Assembly: GCA_031286165.1 (NCBI GenBank)
Contig: JAITUU010000037.1
Span: forward strand, 1-64,000
DNA: 64,000 nt
Reading direction: 5' to 3'
DNA from: Bacteroidales bacterium
GTDB lineage: Bacteria > Bacteroidota > Bacteroidia > Bacteroidales > UBA1715
Part shown: piece by piece, positions 18,052 to 26,432 of the stretch
How positions within the stretch are numbered: the first letter of the stretch is position 1
Layout: each line of letters begins with the position of its first letter
Made by a program: the position numbers and the translations under genes
The notes under the pieces: generated by a model
The model's input: the letters and a program-made list of their open reading frames with translations, nothing else
What the model was told of the DNA's origin: nothing
Database searches by the model: none

Positions 18052-18084
18052 AAAAACTGCCTCCCGACATGGAAAACAGTTTTT
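18052..18084 (-). terminator. Terminator after rubrerythrin
   Basis: On the minus strand AAAAACTG pairs with CAGTTTTT, followed by more T residues, 31 bp after the rubrerythrin stop codon. The loop is large but GC-rich inside. Confidence 0.5.
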
Positions 18085-18114
18085 CGATTGAGTATCAGCA
18101 CCCAGTGCCACGTA

Positions 18115-18669
18115 TTATTTAAAATAACGGTTAAAAAGTCCCTCAAAACCTTTGCCATGACGGGCTTCGTCTTTCGCCATTTCGTGCACGGTGTCGTGTA
18201 TGGCATCTAAATTCTGCTGTTTGGCAAGTGTTGCTATGCGTTTTTTATCTTCGCAAGCACCGCTTTCAGCGTGCATACGTTTTTCGAGGTTGGTTTTGGT
18301 GTCCCACACCACTTCGCCGAGCAATTCGGCAAATTTGGCACAGTGTTCTGCCTCCTCAAAAGCATAGCGTTTGAATGCTTCGGCAATTTCGGGATAACCC
18401 TCGCGGTCGGCTTGACGGCTCATAGCCAAGTACATACCCACTTCGGTAGCCTCGCCCATAAAGTGCGCCTGCAATCCGTCTAAAATTTCCTTACTCGCTC
18501 CTTTGGCAACGCCTATAACGTGCTCATCGGCAAATTGCAAAGCACAGCCGCAGCCTTCTTGCAACTCTTTGAACTTATCCTGAGGTTGTTTACATTGCGG
18601 GCAATGTTCGGGAGCCTCATTCCCCTCGTGTACATAGCCGCATACGGCACAAATCCATTTTTTTGTCAT
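18115..18669 (-). CDS. rbr: Reverse rubrerythrin (NADH peroxidase type)
   Basis: 184 residues from ATG 18669. The domain order is rubredoxin first: C7-AVC10-GYVHEG and C23-PQC26 bind one iron. A four-helix ferritin-like di-iron domain follows, with [18 protein letters not shown] and [10 protein letters not shown] supplying Glu/His ligands. Reverse rubrerythrins reduce hydrogen peroxide in anaerobes. The gene lies 31 bp downstream of perR on the same strand, so it is most likely co-transcribed and de-repressed by peroxide. The track start at 18777 would overlap perR and is rejected. Confidence 0.92.
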   Translation of the reverse strand: MTKKWICAVCGYVHEGNEAPEHCPQCKQPQDKFKELQEGCGCALQFADEHVIGVAKGASKEILDGLQAHFMGEATEVGMYLAMSRQADREGYPEIAEAFKRYAFEEAEHCAKFAELLGEVVWDTKTNLEKRMHAESGACEDKKRIATLAKQQNLDAIHDTVHEMAKDEARHGKGFEGLFNRYFK

Positions 18670-18700
18670 TGTTTTTTTTATTTTTAGGTTGTTTTTAAAA

Positions 18701-19123
18701 TTATTTGTTGTTTGTTCTACATTTTTCGCAAAATCCTTTGTAATACAAGTGTGTTTCTGTAATGTGTACATTTTCACTGTTTTGCATTTCTACCTGTACC
18801 TTGCTAACAGGCAAATCAATCACACAGTCGCAGATATTGCATTTAAAATGCGCGTGCAGAGCAATATCGGCATCGTAGCGCAAATTTTTATCATCTATAC
18901 ATATCGTTTGAATCACGCCACTATCCGATAAGGTTTTTACCGTATTATATACAGTAGTTTTTGAAAGTGTGGGAATTTTCGCACTCAATCCGTTGTAAAT
19001 CATATCAATAGTAGGATGTATGCGATTTTCCAATAAAAATTCCATAACTGCCATGCGTTGCACCGATGGGCGAATATCTGCCCGCTGTAATCGCTCTTGT
19101 ATTTCTTTTATTTTTGTAATCAT
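18701..19123 (-). CDS. perR: Peroxide-responsive repressor, Fur family
   Basis: 140 residues from ATG 19123. Winged helix near 20-80 ([17 protein letters not shown]). Candidate regulatory metal ligands H36, D84, H90, H92 and D103 line up with Bacillus PerR H37, D85, H91, H93 and D104. The aspartate in the last position points to PerR rather than Fur. The structural zinc site is C95-C98 and C132-C135. PerR with Fe(II) is oxidised at its histidines by peroxide and leaves DNA. A 17-bp palindrome covers its own start codon, and rubrerythrin follows in the same operon, so autoregulation is likely. Confidence 0.9.
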   Translation of the reverse strand: MITKIKEIQERLQRADIRPSVQRMAVMEFLLENRIHPTIDMIYNGLSAKIPTLSKTTVYNTVKTLSDSGVIQTICIDDKNLRYDADIALHAHFKCNICDCVIDLPVSKVQVEMQNSENVHITETHLYYKGFCEKCRTNNK

Positions 19124-19129
19124 TACAAA
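19113..19129. promoter_or_regulatory. PerR-box-like operator overlapping the perR start codon
   Basis: TTTGTAAT-C-ATTACAAA is a perfect 8-1-8 palindrome, close to the PerR consensus TTATAATnATTATAA. The perR ATG (minus strand, 19123-19121) lies in its centre. Confidence 0.75.
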
Positions 19130-19542
19130 TATGTATTTATTGCAAAAAAAAAAAACAATTATTATAATCGCCAAATTTTTTGAGCACTTTTTTATCTATA
19201 CCCTAAAAATTTTTTTAAACGAAGGTTGGTAAAAATGGTATTTAAAAAAAATAATACACTTATAATCAAGACATAACAATTATTTTTATGTACAGTTTCA
19301 TTTGTATGAAATTGTCTGCTCGCAAAGCATGAGATACAACATAGTGAGGTATGCCTAAATAATTAAGAAAACCACAAAAAATAAATAGCGAAATATTTGC
19401 TTTGGACTTTGCGGTTTTATATGTTTACAGTCCCCTACCGTAGAAAAAATGCGTAGTTCTTGCACAAGGTTGCAACTAAACATAGTGTGTAGCAATACAA
19501 TAGTAATATTCCTTTGAGCGTTTGAATATAAAATCATTGCGT
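19130..19542. other. AT-rich intergenic region, no gene seen
   Basis: A divergent upstream region shared by perR and the large T9SS protein gene. It holds poly-A/T tracts, a small hairpin (CAGTTTCAT...ATGAAATTG near 19292) and an inverted pair AAAACCaCAAA / TTTGcGGTTTT near 19369-19416. No ORF with coding character and no recognisable RNA gene. Confidence 0.5.
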
Positions 19543-22500
19543 ATGAAAACACGGTACTTCTTGGCTGAATTTTTTACAGTAAAAAATTGCCGCAAATTTT
19601 TACTATTCTTTTGCACCATACTTTTTGTAGGGGTGAGTGGGGTGAGTGGGCAGGTAACATTTTCCAATCCAAATAGTTGCTCTTTGGTAGGTTCGGTTGT
19701 AACTTGTGGGGCTTCTTCATATCAAGAAATTCTGCCAAGTGCATGGAATAAAGGAAGTGTCAATATAAAAGTGAATGGTACGGACGTAGCTCAATCCGGT
19801 TGGACGTACACGAATTGCACTTGGCTTAATTGGGGCGCATGTCAAATTGAAAATAATACTTCATCAGGGCAAAATCCTGTGTCATACTACGTAGTAGTGA
19901 ACCCAACGGCGAAAACAGTAGAATTTACAACTACAAAACCTGTTTGCGGCGGAGTTATTACCACAAGTAGCACTGCATTATCTAATTTTTCCACCTGCCC
20001 CACTGCTGCATCGGCATCGCAAAGTTTTACCGTGAGCGGCACGGGATTAACTGCTGCTATTACTGTTTCGGCACCACCTGCCGGATACGAAATATCTGCC
20101 AACGGTACTACTTGGAGTACAAACGCACTTACTTTCAATCAAACAAGCGGTTCTGCAAGCGGAACAGTGTATGTGCGCTTAGCAAGCGGCGGTACTGCCG
20201 GCACGAAATCGGGAAATCTTATCATTTCAAGTACAACTGCCGGAACAGCAAATCAAACCGTATCATTAAACGGCACCGTGCTTGCGGGGGCAACTATTAC
20301 TCTCAATCCCACATCGCTCACCGGACTTGGCTATTCGCTTGGAGGAAATTCTACTGCGAAAACGGTGGCAGTAACCGCATCGTGCCTCACAGGGAACGTA
20401 AGTATAGCAGCACCGGCAGATTTTGAAGTTTCCACAAATGGTACTACATGGGGAAACTCCACCACACTTACCTCCGCCGGCGGCACGCTGTATGTGCGCC
20501 TCAAAAGCGGACTTGCGCAAGGAACATATAGTGGAAATGTAACGGTGGCAAGTACCGGAGTAAGCACGAAAAATATAGCGGTGAGCGGCGATGTTACTAT
20601 TACTCCGCGCGATTTTTACTACACCGGCACCGGCGATTGGAACAATCCTGCAAATTGGTATAAAAGTTGCGGAAATACCGGAGCTGCCAATAAATGGAAT
20701 GCGGTGCCAAATGCGTGGGACAATGTGGTGCTTTGCGGCGGCTCCGATGTAACAATTTCTTCTACTACGAGTGTTACTCGCACAGGAAATTTCCTCATTG
20801 CCGGCAATGGCAATAGTGCTACACAAAATACCAATCCTGCAAAACTCAAAGTTATCGGCGAATTGCATTTGCCCAATGGGTTCAATATGAAAACAGGGCA
20901 ATTAACCATTGACCCTACGGGATTACTTGATGTTACAGGGATTTTTACTTTTAAAACAGCCGACAATGCCGATTGGGGCAACCAACAACCGGTAATTATA
21001 GATAATAAAGGAACTATCGAACTTGCCAATGGCAGTTTTACTATGAATAAAAACACCAATAGTGCCGATAATACTAATATGGGCGCGTATTTCAGTAATT
21101 CGGGAAATTTCAATATTAGCAACTCCGATTTTGAAATTAAAGACGGTCCGGGAGTATTCTTTTACAACGAAAATCAAGGAATTGTTCACATAAACAATCC
21201 TGTGGGCAACACCAAAAAAGTAACCATAACAGGATTGATAGGAATTGATGAAAATTGCACTTCTACCGTTTCCGACTATTATTGCAATGGAACACTCGAC
21301 CCTCACACAACACCCTGTATGGATAAATCTCCTACAAATGACAATGTAAAAGAACACATGATTGCGCAACTTGACATTCCCTACGTTCCTTGGAATGGAG
21401 GCAATGACAATAAAATACTCGAAGGCACACATTCTCGCATATTTTTCAATGCAGGCAGTCAATTTATAGTGGAAAATACAAACGTGGAACTTACTACCGA
21501 AGGTTCTTCGCGCACCAATACCATTGCAGGAAAAATATTTGTACGCGATGCTAATTTACGATTATATTCATCGCAAGGAGGACTTCGTTTTAAAGTAAAA
21601 ACGGGCGGTGGAATTTATGTGCACTCCCCCAACAATATTTCTGACATGGGACGTTTACTCATAGACGGTAACGGCGGAGGTAGTCAAGTATGGGTGGAAG
21701 AAGGCGGACAAGTGTTTTCTCGTGGTTTTGAAGGCGATAGCAAAGGCAGCGGCTGTCATGCCATGAATATAGAAGAGGGCGGACATGGATTTATTGGCGA
21801 TATAGCCGCTACTGCAACCGACCAATTTAAAATACACGTACTTGATGGCGGTACGCTGTACTATTGCGGAAACAAAGAACACCCTATGGGCGACCAAATA
21901 GGGTTTATATTCGATGGCGGTAAGTTACACTATGCCAACGATTTTTATGCCGCACACCCAAGCCAAGCCACCGGCGAAGATAATCCTCTTATGCACATAG
22001 GAAGTTGCGACGGCGCAACTATTAATCCGGAATTACACGCAGCAGGAATACACACCTGTCAAGATTTTTACTTACTCGGTGGCGCACAAGCACAGCAAGT
22101 CCTTCAAATTCAATGGAGCACTACCGAAGCCTGTCAAGCCGATTTCGATAAATCGGTAACGGTGGGCAATATAACCTTCTTACCGGTGGAACTCACAATC
22201 TTTACCGCCGAACGCACCGGTACACACGTGAACCTTGCATGGACTACCCAAAGCGAAACCGATAACGATTACTTTACCGTACAACGTTCTTCAGACGGTG
22301 TAAGTTTTCACAACGTGGGCGAAGTTACCGGTGCCGGCACCACTTCCACCGCGCAACATTATACGTTTATAGACAATGCCCCGCTTGCAGGCGTGTCGTA
22401 CTATCGCTTGCGCCAAACTGATTTCAATGGCAAATCACACTATTCTGCCGTAGTACCTGTATTGTTCTATGCGGCACACACATCGTTTGAAATTCGTTAT

Positions 22501-22725
22501 ACTACTCTCTACGGCATTACTCGTTTTGAATGTTCTTTTGCCGATGCTGCACACAGCAATACGGTGAGCATACATTCCGTAACCGGCAAATTGCTCTACG
22601 AAACAACCGTAAAAGCAGGCGATCCCGATTATGCGGTGGAACTAACTCTTCCTGCGGGCGTGTATTTGGTAAGCAACATAAGCAATGGCATAAAAACGGT
22701 GCGCAAAGTATTGCTTTCGCACTAA
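19543..22725 (+). CDS. Large secreted T9SS type A sorting-domain protein
   Basis: 1060 residues from ATG 19543 (the track uses TTG 19522). Signal peptide ends near GVSGQ (~35). Two ~85-residue Ig-like repeats sit around 130-370, each with a xYEISxNGTTW or FEVSTNGTTW core and a GTVYVRL/GTLYVRLKSG strand. Then comes DFYYTGTGDWNNPANWY, a segment common in Bacteroidota surface proteins with beta-helix-like passengers (residues ~380-880, rich in Asn, Gly and short strands). The C-terminal ~190 residues contain a fibronectin-like module (LTIFTAERTGTHVNLAWTT) and a type A sorting domain ending VYLVSNISNGIKTVRKVLLSH-type. Likely an adhesin or matrix protein; function not known. Confidence 0.8.
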   Translation: MKTRYFLAEFFTVKNCRKFLLFFCTILFVGVSGVSGQVTFSNPNSCSLVGSVVTCGASSYQEILPSAWNKGSVNIKVNGTDVAQSGWTYTNCTWLNWGACQIENNTSSGQNPVSYYVVVNPTAKTVEFTTTKPVCGGVITTSSTALSNFSTCPTAASASQSFTVSGTGLTAAITVSAPPAGYEISANGTTWSTNALTFNQTSGSASGTVYVRLASGGTAGTKSGNLIISSTTAGTANQTVSLNGTVLAGATITLNPTSLTGLGYSLGGNSTAKTVAVTASCLTGNVSIAAPADFEVSTNGTTWGNSTTLTSAGGTLYVRLKSGLAQGTYSGNVTVASTGVSTKNIAVSGDVTITPRDFYYTGTGDWNNPANWYKSCGNTGAANKWNAVPNAWDNVVLCGGSDVTISSTTSVTRTGNFLIAGNGNSATQNTNPAKLKVIGELHLPNGFNMKTGQLTIDPTGLLDVTGIFTFKTADNADWGNQQPVIIDNKGTIELANGSFTMNKNTNSADNTNMGAYFSNSGNFNISNSDFEIKDGPGVFFYNENQGIVHINNPVGNTKKVTITGLIGIDENCTSTVSDYYCNGTLDPHTTPCMDKSPTNDNVKEHMIAQLDIPYVPWNGGNDNKILEGTHSRIFFNAGSQFIVENTNVELTTEGSSRTNTIAGKIFVRDANLRLYSSQGGLRFKVKTGGGIYVHSPNNISDMGRLLIDGNGGGSQVWVEEGGQVFSRGFEGDSKGSGCHAMNIEEGGHGFIGDIAATATDQFKIHVLDGGTLYYCGNKEHPMGDQIGFIFDGGKLHYANDFYAAHPSQATGEDNPLMHIGSCDGATINPELHAAGIHTCQDFYLLGGAQAQQVLQIQWSTTEACQADFDKSVTVGNITFLPVELTIFTAERTGTHVNLAWTTQSETDNDYFTVQRSSDGVSFHNVGEVTGAGTTSTAQHYTFIDNAPLAGVSYYRLRQTDFNGKSHYSAVVPVLFYAAHTSFEIRYTTLYGITRFECSFADAAHSNTVSIHSVTGKLLYETTVKAGDPDYAVELTLPAGVYLVSNISNGIKTVRKVLLSH

Positions 22726-22751
22726 CAGAACTATTCGAGTGAGCATAATGC

Positions 22752-22788
22752 AAAAAAACTGCTACCCACAGCGGATAGCAGTTTTTTT
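22752..22788. terminator. Bidirectional terminator between T9SS gene and ilvC
   Basis: AAAAAAACTGCTA and TAGCAGTTTTTTT form a 13-bp stem around CCCACAGCGGA. The A and T tracts let it serve both convergent genes. Confidence 0.92.
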
Positions 22789-22810
22789 ATACAATACATC
22801 GTTTGATTTT

Positions 22811-24289
22811 TTATTTTACAATCGCTTTCATAGCAGTCATAGCCGAACGCAATTCTTCGCCTATTACTTCAACAGCATGGTAGCGTATTGCTTCATTGAT
22901 TTTCACCAATTCCATGTTGTCCACGTGTGCATCTTTGCCTGCGTTGAAATTTTTACCGATTACGTTGGTGTCGATTTTTTTCATAAAATCAGCCAAAAGC
23001 GGTTTGCATGCATGGTCGAATAGGTAGCAACCATATTCGGCAGTGTCGGAAATTACACGATTCATTTCGTACAATTTTTTGCGAGCAATGGTATTGGCTA
23101 TCAATGGGGTTTCGTGCAATGATTCGTAGTAAGCACTTTCGTCTTTAATTCCGGCATCGGTCATGGTTTCAAACGCCAATTCCACACCGGCTTTCACCAT
23201 TGCCACCATAAGCACGCCATTGTCGAAATATTCTTGTTCGGCTATATCTACTGCACCGGCAGGAGTTTTTTCAAAGGCAGTTTCGCCGGTTGCTTTGCGC
23301 CAAGTAAGAAGGTTAATGTCATCATTTGCCCAATCTTTCATCATAGTTGATGAAAATTCACCCGACATAATGTCGTCCATGTGCTTTTCAAAAAGCGGAC
23401 GCATAATCATTTTCAACTCTTCTGCCAAATAGAAGGCTTTGAGTTTTGCAGGATTTGAAAGACGGTCCATCATATTGGTAATACCACCTATTTTAAGGGC
23501 TTCGGTAATGGTTTCCCAGCCGTATTGAATCAATTTTGAGGCGTAGCCTGCGTCAATTCCTTTTTCAATCATTTTGTCGAAACAAAGAATAGAGCCGGTT
23601 TGCAACATACCGCAAAGAATAGTTTGCTCGCCCATAAGGTCTGATTTTACTTCGGCTACGAAGGAAGAATGCAAGCAACCTGCGCGGTCGCCGCCGGTAG
23701 CCACTGCGTAGGCTTTGGCATACGTCCACCCTTTTCCTTCGGGGTCGTTTTCGGGGTGTACAGCAAGCAACGTAGGTACGCCAAATCCGCGTACATACTC
23801 AGCACGAACTTCGGAGCCGGGACATTTTGGAGCCACCATAATTACAGTAATATCTTTGCGAATTTGCATTCCTTCTTCCACAATATTGAAACCATGTGAA
23901 TACGAAAGCGTTGCACCTTGTTTCATAAGCGGCATTACGGCTGCCACCACTGCCGAATGTTGTTTGTCGGGAGTAAGATTTACCACCATGTCGGCGGTAG
24001 GAATAAGTTCTTCATAGCTTCCTACTTTAAAACCTTCGGCAGTTGCATTCACATACGATGCGCGTTTTTCGGCAATAGCCTCTTTGCGCAATGCGTAAGA
24101 AATATCAAGTCCCGAATCGCGCATATTTAAACCTTGATTCAAACCTTGCGCACCGGCTCCTACAATCACAATTTTTTTGCCCAACAGCGCGTTCACGCCA
24201 TCGGCAAATTCACTTTTATCCATAAACTCGCATACGCCGAGTTGTAATAGTTGCTCACGCAATGAGAGCGTGTTGAAATAATTTGCCAT
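22811..24289 (-). CDS. ilvC: Ketol-acid reductoisomerase, class II
   Basis: 492 residues, the length of the class II (plant/E. coli-like) enzyme with duplicated knotted domain. It converts 2-acetolactate or 2-aceto-2-hydroxybutyrate to dihydroxy acids with NADPH and Mg2+ in branched-chain amino-acid synthesis. The Rossmann motif is [19 protein letters not shown]; substrate/metal-binding runs such as [16 protein letters not shown] and EITxxALK-like helices are present. No other ilv gene is nearby, so it is an orphan locus. It ends against a shared terminator. Confidence 0.96.
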   Translation of the reverse strand: MANYFNTLSLREQLLQLGVCEFMDKSEFADGVNALLGKKIVIVGAGAQGLNQGLNMRDSGLDISYALRKEAIAEKRASYVNATAEGFKVGSYEELIPTADMVVNLTPDKQHSAVVAAVMPLMKQGATLSYSHGFNIVEEGMQIRKDITVIMVAPKCPGSEVRAEYVRGFGVPTLLAVHPENDPEGKGWTYAKAYAVATGGDRAGCLHSSFVAEVKSDLMGEQTILCGMLQTGSILCFDKMIEKGIDAGYASKLIQYGWETITEALKIGGITNMMDRLSNPAKLKAFYLAEELKMIMRPLFEKHMDDIMSGEFSSTMMKDWANDDINLLTWRKATGETAFEKTPAGAVDIAEQEYFDNGVLMVAMVKAGVELAFETMTDAGIKDESAYYESLHETPLIANTIARKKLYEMNRVISDTAEYGCYLFDHACKPLLADFMKKIDTNVIGKNFNAGKDAHVDNMELVKINEAIRYHAVEVIGEELRSAMTAMKAIVK

Positions 24290-24384
24290 ATCTTTTTTTA
24301 TTTTAGTTGAATAATTGAATACTCGATTAATTACTGCAAAGAAACATCAATTAATTGTAAAATACTTATACTTTGCAATAAATT

Positions 24385-25272
24385 TTAGGTGGTTTTCGTG
24401 GATTTTATTCTGAACGAGAGAGGTGTTTCGCCGGTCATTTTTTTGAAAAACTTGGTAAAATACGATTGGTCGGAAAAATTGAGATGCGCCGAAATTTCGG
24501 TTGCACTCAAATTGGTATAGGTTAAAAGTCGCTTAATTTCAAGAAGTTGCTTTTCTTGAATGATACGGCTTGCTGTTTTTCCTGTCAGTTCTTTTACGAT
24601 TTGCGTAAGGTGATTGGGCGTTACAGCAAGTTGCGAAGCGTAGTCGTTCACCGAATTATTGTTTTGGTAATTTTCCTCTAAGAGTTGTAAAAATCGTTTC
24701 ACGAGAATATGTCCTTTGCCTTTTACAAGCATGGTATCGGTAGCAAAATAGCGGGCGTTGCAAAAATTCAAAATCACATCGAGCAGCGAACGAAGCATTT
24801 CGGTTGAGTGGTTGTGTTCTCTATGCAATTCGCTTATGGCTGCCGAAAAAATACTTTGCAAAAACAGCGTATCTTCCTTATTTTCAATTTGCAAAGGCGG
24901 ATTGTTTTGTTTTACGGTAAAGAAAAATGGAAATTCAAGCAAGCGGTTTTGGTTATTTTGATTGTAGAGATAAAAATCGGCGGTGAAAGTAAAAATGTAG
25001 CCTTCAATATCTTCGGAAAGTTCAATTTTGTGTGCCTGACCGGGTGAAAGAAAAAACACGCAAGGAGGCTGCACGGCATACACATTACCATCTATAATGT
25101 GCCTACCCGACCCTTTGGAGAGAAACAAAATCTCGAAAAAATCGTGTCGGTGCGGATATTCCACTGCAAAATGACGATTGGCATCGAAAAGCTCCACCTG
25201 AAATTGCCGATTGAGTTGCTCGCGGCTGAAATTTTGCAACGAATACGTGGGAATAGAATTTTTTTGTTTCAT
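24385..25272 (-). CDS. AraC-family transcriptional regulator
   Basis: 295 residues. The N-terminal half is a cupin-like ligand-binding domain (FAVEYPHRHDFFEILFLSKGSG, then PPCVFFLSPGQAHKI). The C-terminal ~100 residues form the double helix-turn-helix, with SVNDYASQLAVTPNHLTQIVKELTG and LSATEISAHLNFSDQSYFTKFFKKMTG. Such proteins usually activate a nearby catabolic or transport operon. Here the neighbours are ilvC (same strand, downstream) and a small membrane protein, neither an obvious target. Effector unknown. Confidence 0.88.
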   Translation of the reverse strand: MKQKNSIPTYSLQNFSREQLNRQFQVELFDANRHFAVEYPHRHDFFEILFLSKGSGRHIIDGNVYAVQPPCVFFLSPGQAHKIELSEDIEGYIFTFTADFYLYNQNNQNRLLEFPFFFTVKQNNPPLQIENKEDTLFLQSIFSAAISELHREHNHSTEMLRSLLDVILNFCNARYFATDTMLVKGKGHILVKRFLQLLEENYQNNNSVNDYASQLAVTPNHLTQIVKELTGKTASRIIQEKQLLEIKRLLTYTNLSATEISAHLNFSDQSYFTKFFKKMTGETPLSFRIKSTKTT

Positions 25273-25300
25273 ACCTTAGGTGTAAATCACTAAAAATCAA

Positions 25301-25672
25301 TCACATCGCTCTTTGTGAGAGAAAATTGCCTTTTGCATTATATATATACACCGTATTTTGTTTTCTTACAGAATAGGTAGTACTTGTGTAACCTTGTAGC
25401 ATACCATTGTCTATACTGCGCACCGACACAAGCCCTCCGCGTTCGTTATATACATATATGCTATTGCCTTTTTGAATTACCGAAGCAATTATTTCGTTTT
25501 GTGTTTGTTGCGCTTTTTGCTCATTTGCTTGTTTTTCTGCCGCTTTATTTGCAGAACGCAAGAGAGAAAAAATACCGCTTAATACTACAAAAATTATTTT
25601 CAGTATAAACCACAGAACTTTTCCAATTCCTTTGAGAATGGCAATTGCAATATGTTCTTTTTTCTGAGACAT
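25301..25672 (-). CDS. Small membrane-anchored protein, unknown
   Basis: 123 residues from ATG 25672 (MSQKKEHIAIAIL), which is preferred to the longer track ORF because the extra residues overlap the divergent mnmD promoter. One hydrophobic helix lies at about 10-38 (LWFILKIIFVVLSGIFSLL). A Gln/Ala-rich linker follows, then two similar beta motifs, IYVYNERGGLVSVRSID and VYIYNAKGNFLSQRAM. The duplicated YxYNxxG pattern suggests a small beta-sheet unit. No family recognised. Confidence 0.55.
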   Translation of the reverse strand: MSQKKEHIAIAILKGIGKVLWFILKIIFVVLSGIFSLLRSANKAAEKQANEQKAQQTQNEIIASVIQKGNSIYVYNERGGLVSVRSIDNGMLQGYTSTTYSVRKQNTVYIYNAKGNFLSQRAM

Positions 25673-25720
25673 ACAAGTGCAAAGGTAATGGTAAAATGTA
25701 TATTTCCTCAAATTTATATC

Positions 25721-25728
25721 TATTTTTG
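25721..25728 (+). promoter_or_regulatory. -7 box TATTTTTG for mnmD
   Basis: TATTTTTG lies 24 bp before the mnmD ATG; no -33 box at the usual spacing. Confidence 0.45.
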
Positions 25729-25751
25729 GCAAAAATTCACGATTTTTTATC

Positions 25752-26432
25752 ATGGAAGATGTACAACACGTAGAATTGGAATTATGCGCCGATGGCACGC
25801 ATACGCTTTTTGTGCCTGCACTCGAAGAACACTATCACTCCACGCGCGGAGCGGTACAGGAATCGCTCTATGTGTATATAGAACGCGGATTGCAACATTG
25901 TGCCGAAAATCCCTGTACGGTACTGGAAGTGGGATTTGGCACGGGTTTGAATGCCCTGCTTTCGGCAATATATGCCATAGAACACAATCGCAACGTTCAC
26001 TTCGTGAGTTACGAAAAATTTCCACTCGCGCCGGAAATCGCCACGCAACTCAACTACGCCGATTTTGTAGAAACGCAGTATGCACCGCTTTTAGCAAAAA
26101 TTCACCGTGCCGCGTGGAACGAAGTTATAGAAATTACACCGCAATTTACGTTGCACAAAATCCACAGCGACCTCACGCTCCTGCCGCCGCTTATTCCCTG
26201 CAACCTTATTTATTACGATGCCTTTGCGCCGGGTAAACAACCCGAAATGTGGAGCGAAAAACTTCTGAGCCACGTGTGTTCAGCGTTACAAGCAAACGGT
26301 TTTTTGGTAACATACTGCGCACAAGGACAAGTGCGGCGCACGCTCAAATCTTTCGGATTACACATAGAACGCTTACCCGGACCTCCCGGAAAATGGGAAA
26401 TGCTGCGAGCCACAAAAATCATGGACATTTAA
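25752..26432 (+). CDS. mnmD: tRNA 5-methylaminomethyl-2-thiouridine methyltransferase (MnmD)
   Basis: 226 residues corresponding to the stand-alone methyltransferase half of MnmC. It transfers methyl from SAM to nm5(s2)U34 of tRNA wobble bases. SAM-binding motif EVGFGTGLNALL is at 59-70, the family signature YDAFAPGKQPEMW near 158, and GQVRRTLKSFG plus LPGPPGKWEMLRA at the C-terminus. The oxidase half of bifunctional MnmC is absent, as is usual in the MnmD type. It overlaps the convergent lamin-tail gene by 4 bp. Confidence 0.9.
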   Translation: MEDVQHVELELCADGTHTLFVPALEEHYHSTRGAVQESLYVYIERGLQHCAENPCTVLEVGFGTGLNALLSAIYAIEHNRNVHFVSYEKFPLAPEIATQLNYADFVETQYAPLLAKIHRAAWNEVIEITPQFTLHKIHSDLTLLPPLIPCNLIYYDAFAPGKQPEMWSEKLLSHVCSALQANGFLVTYCAQGQVRRTLKSFGLHIERLPGPPGKWEMLRATKIMDI

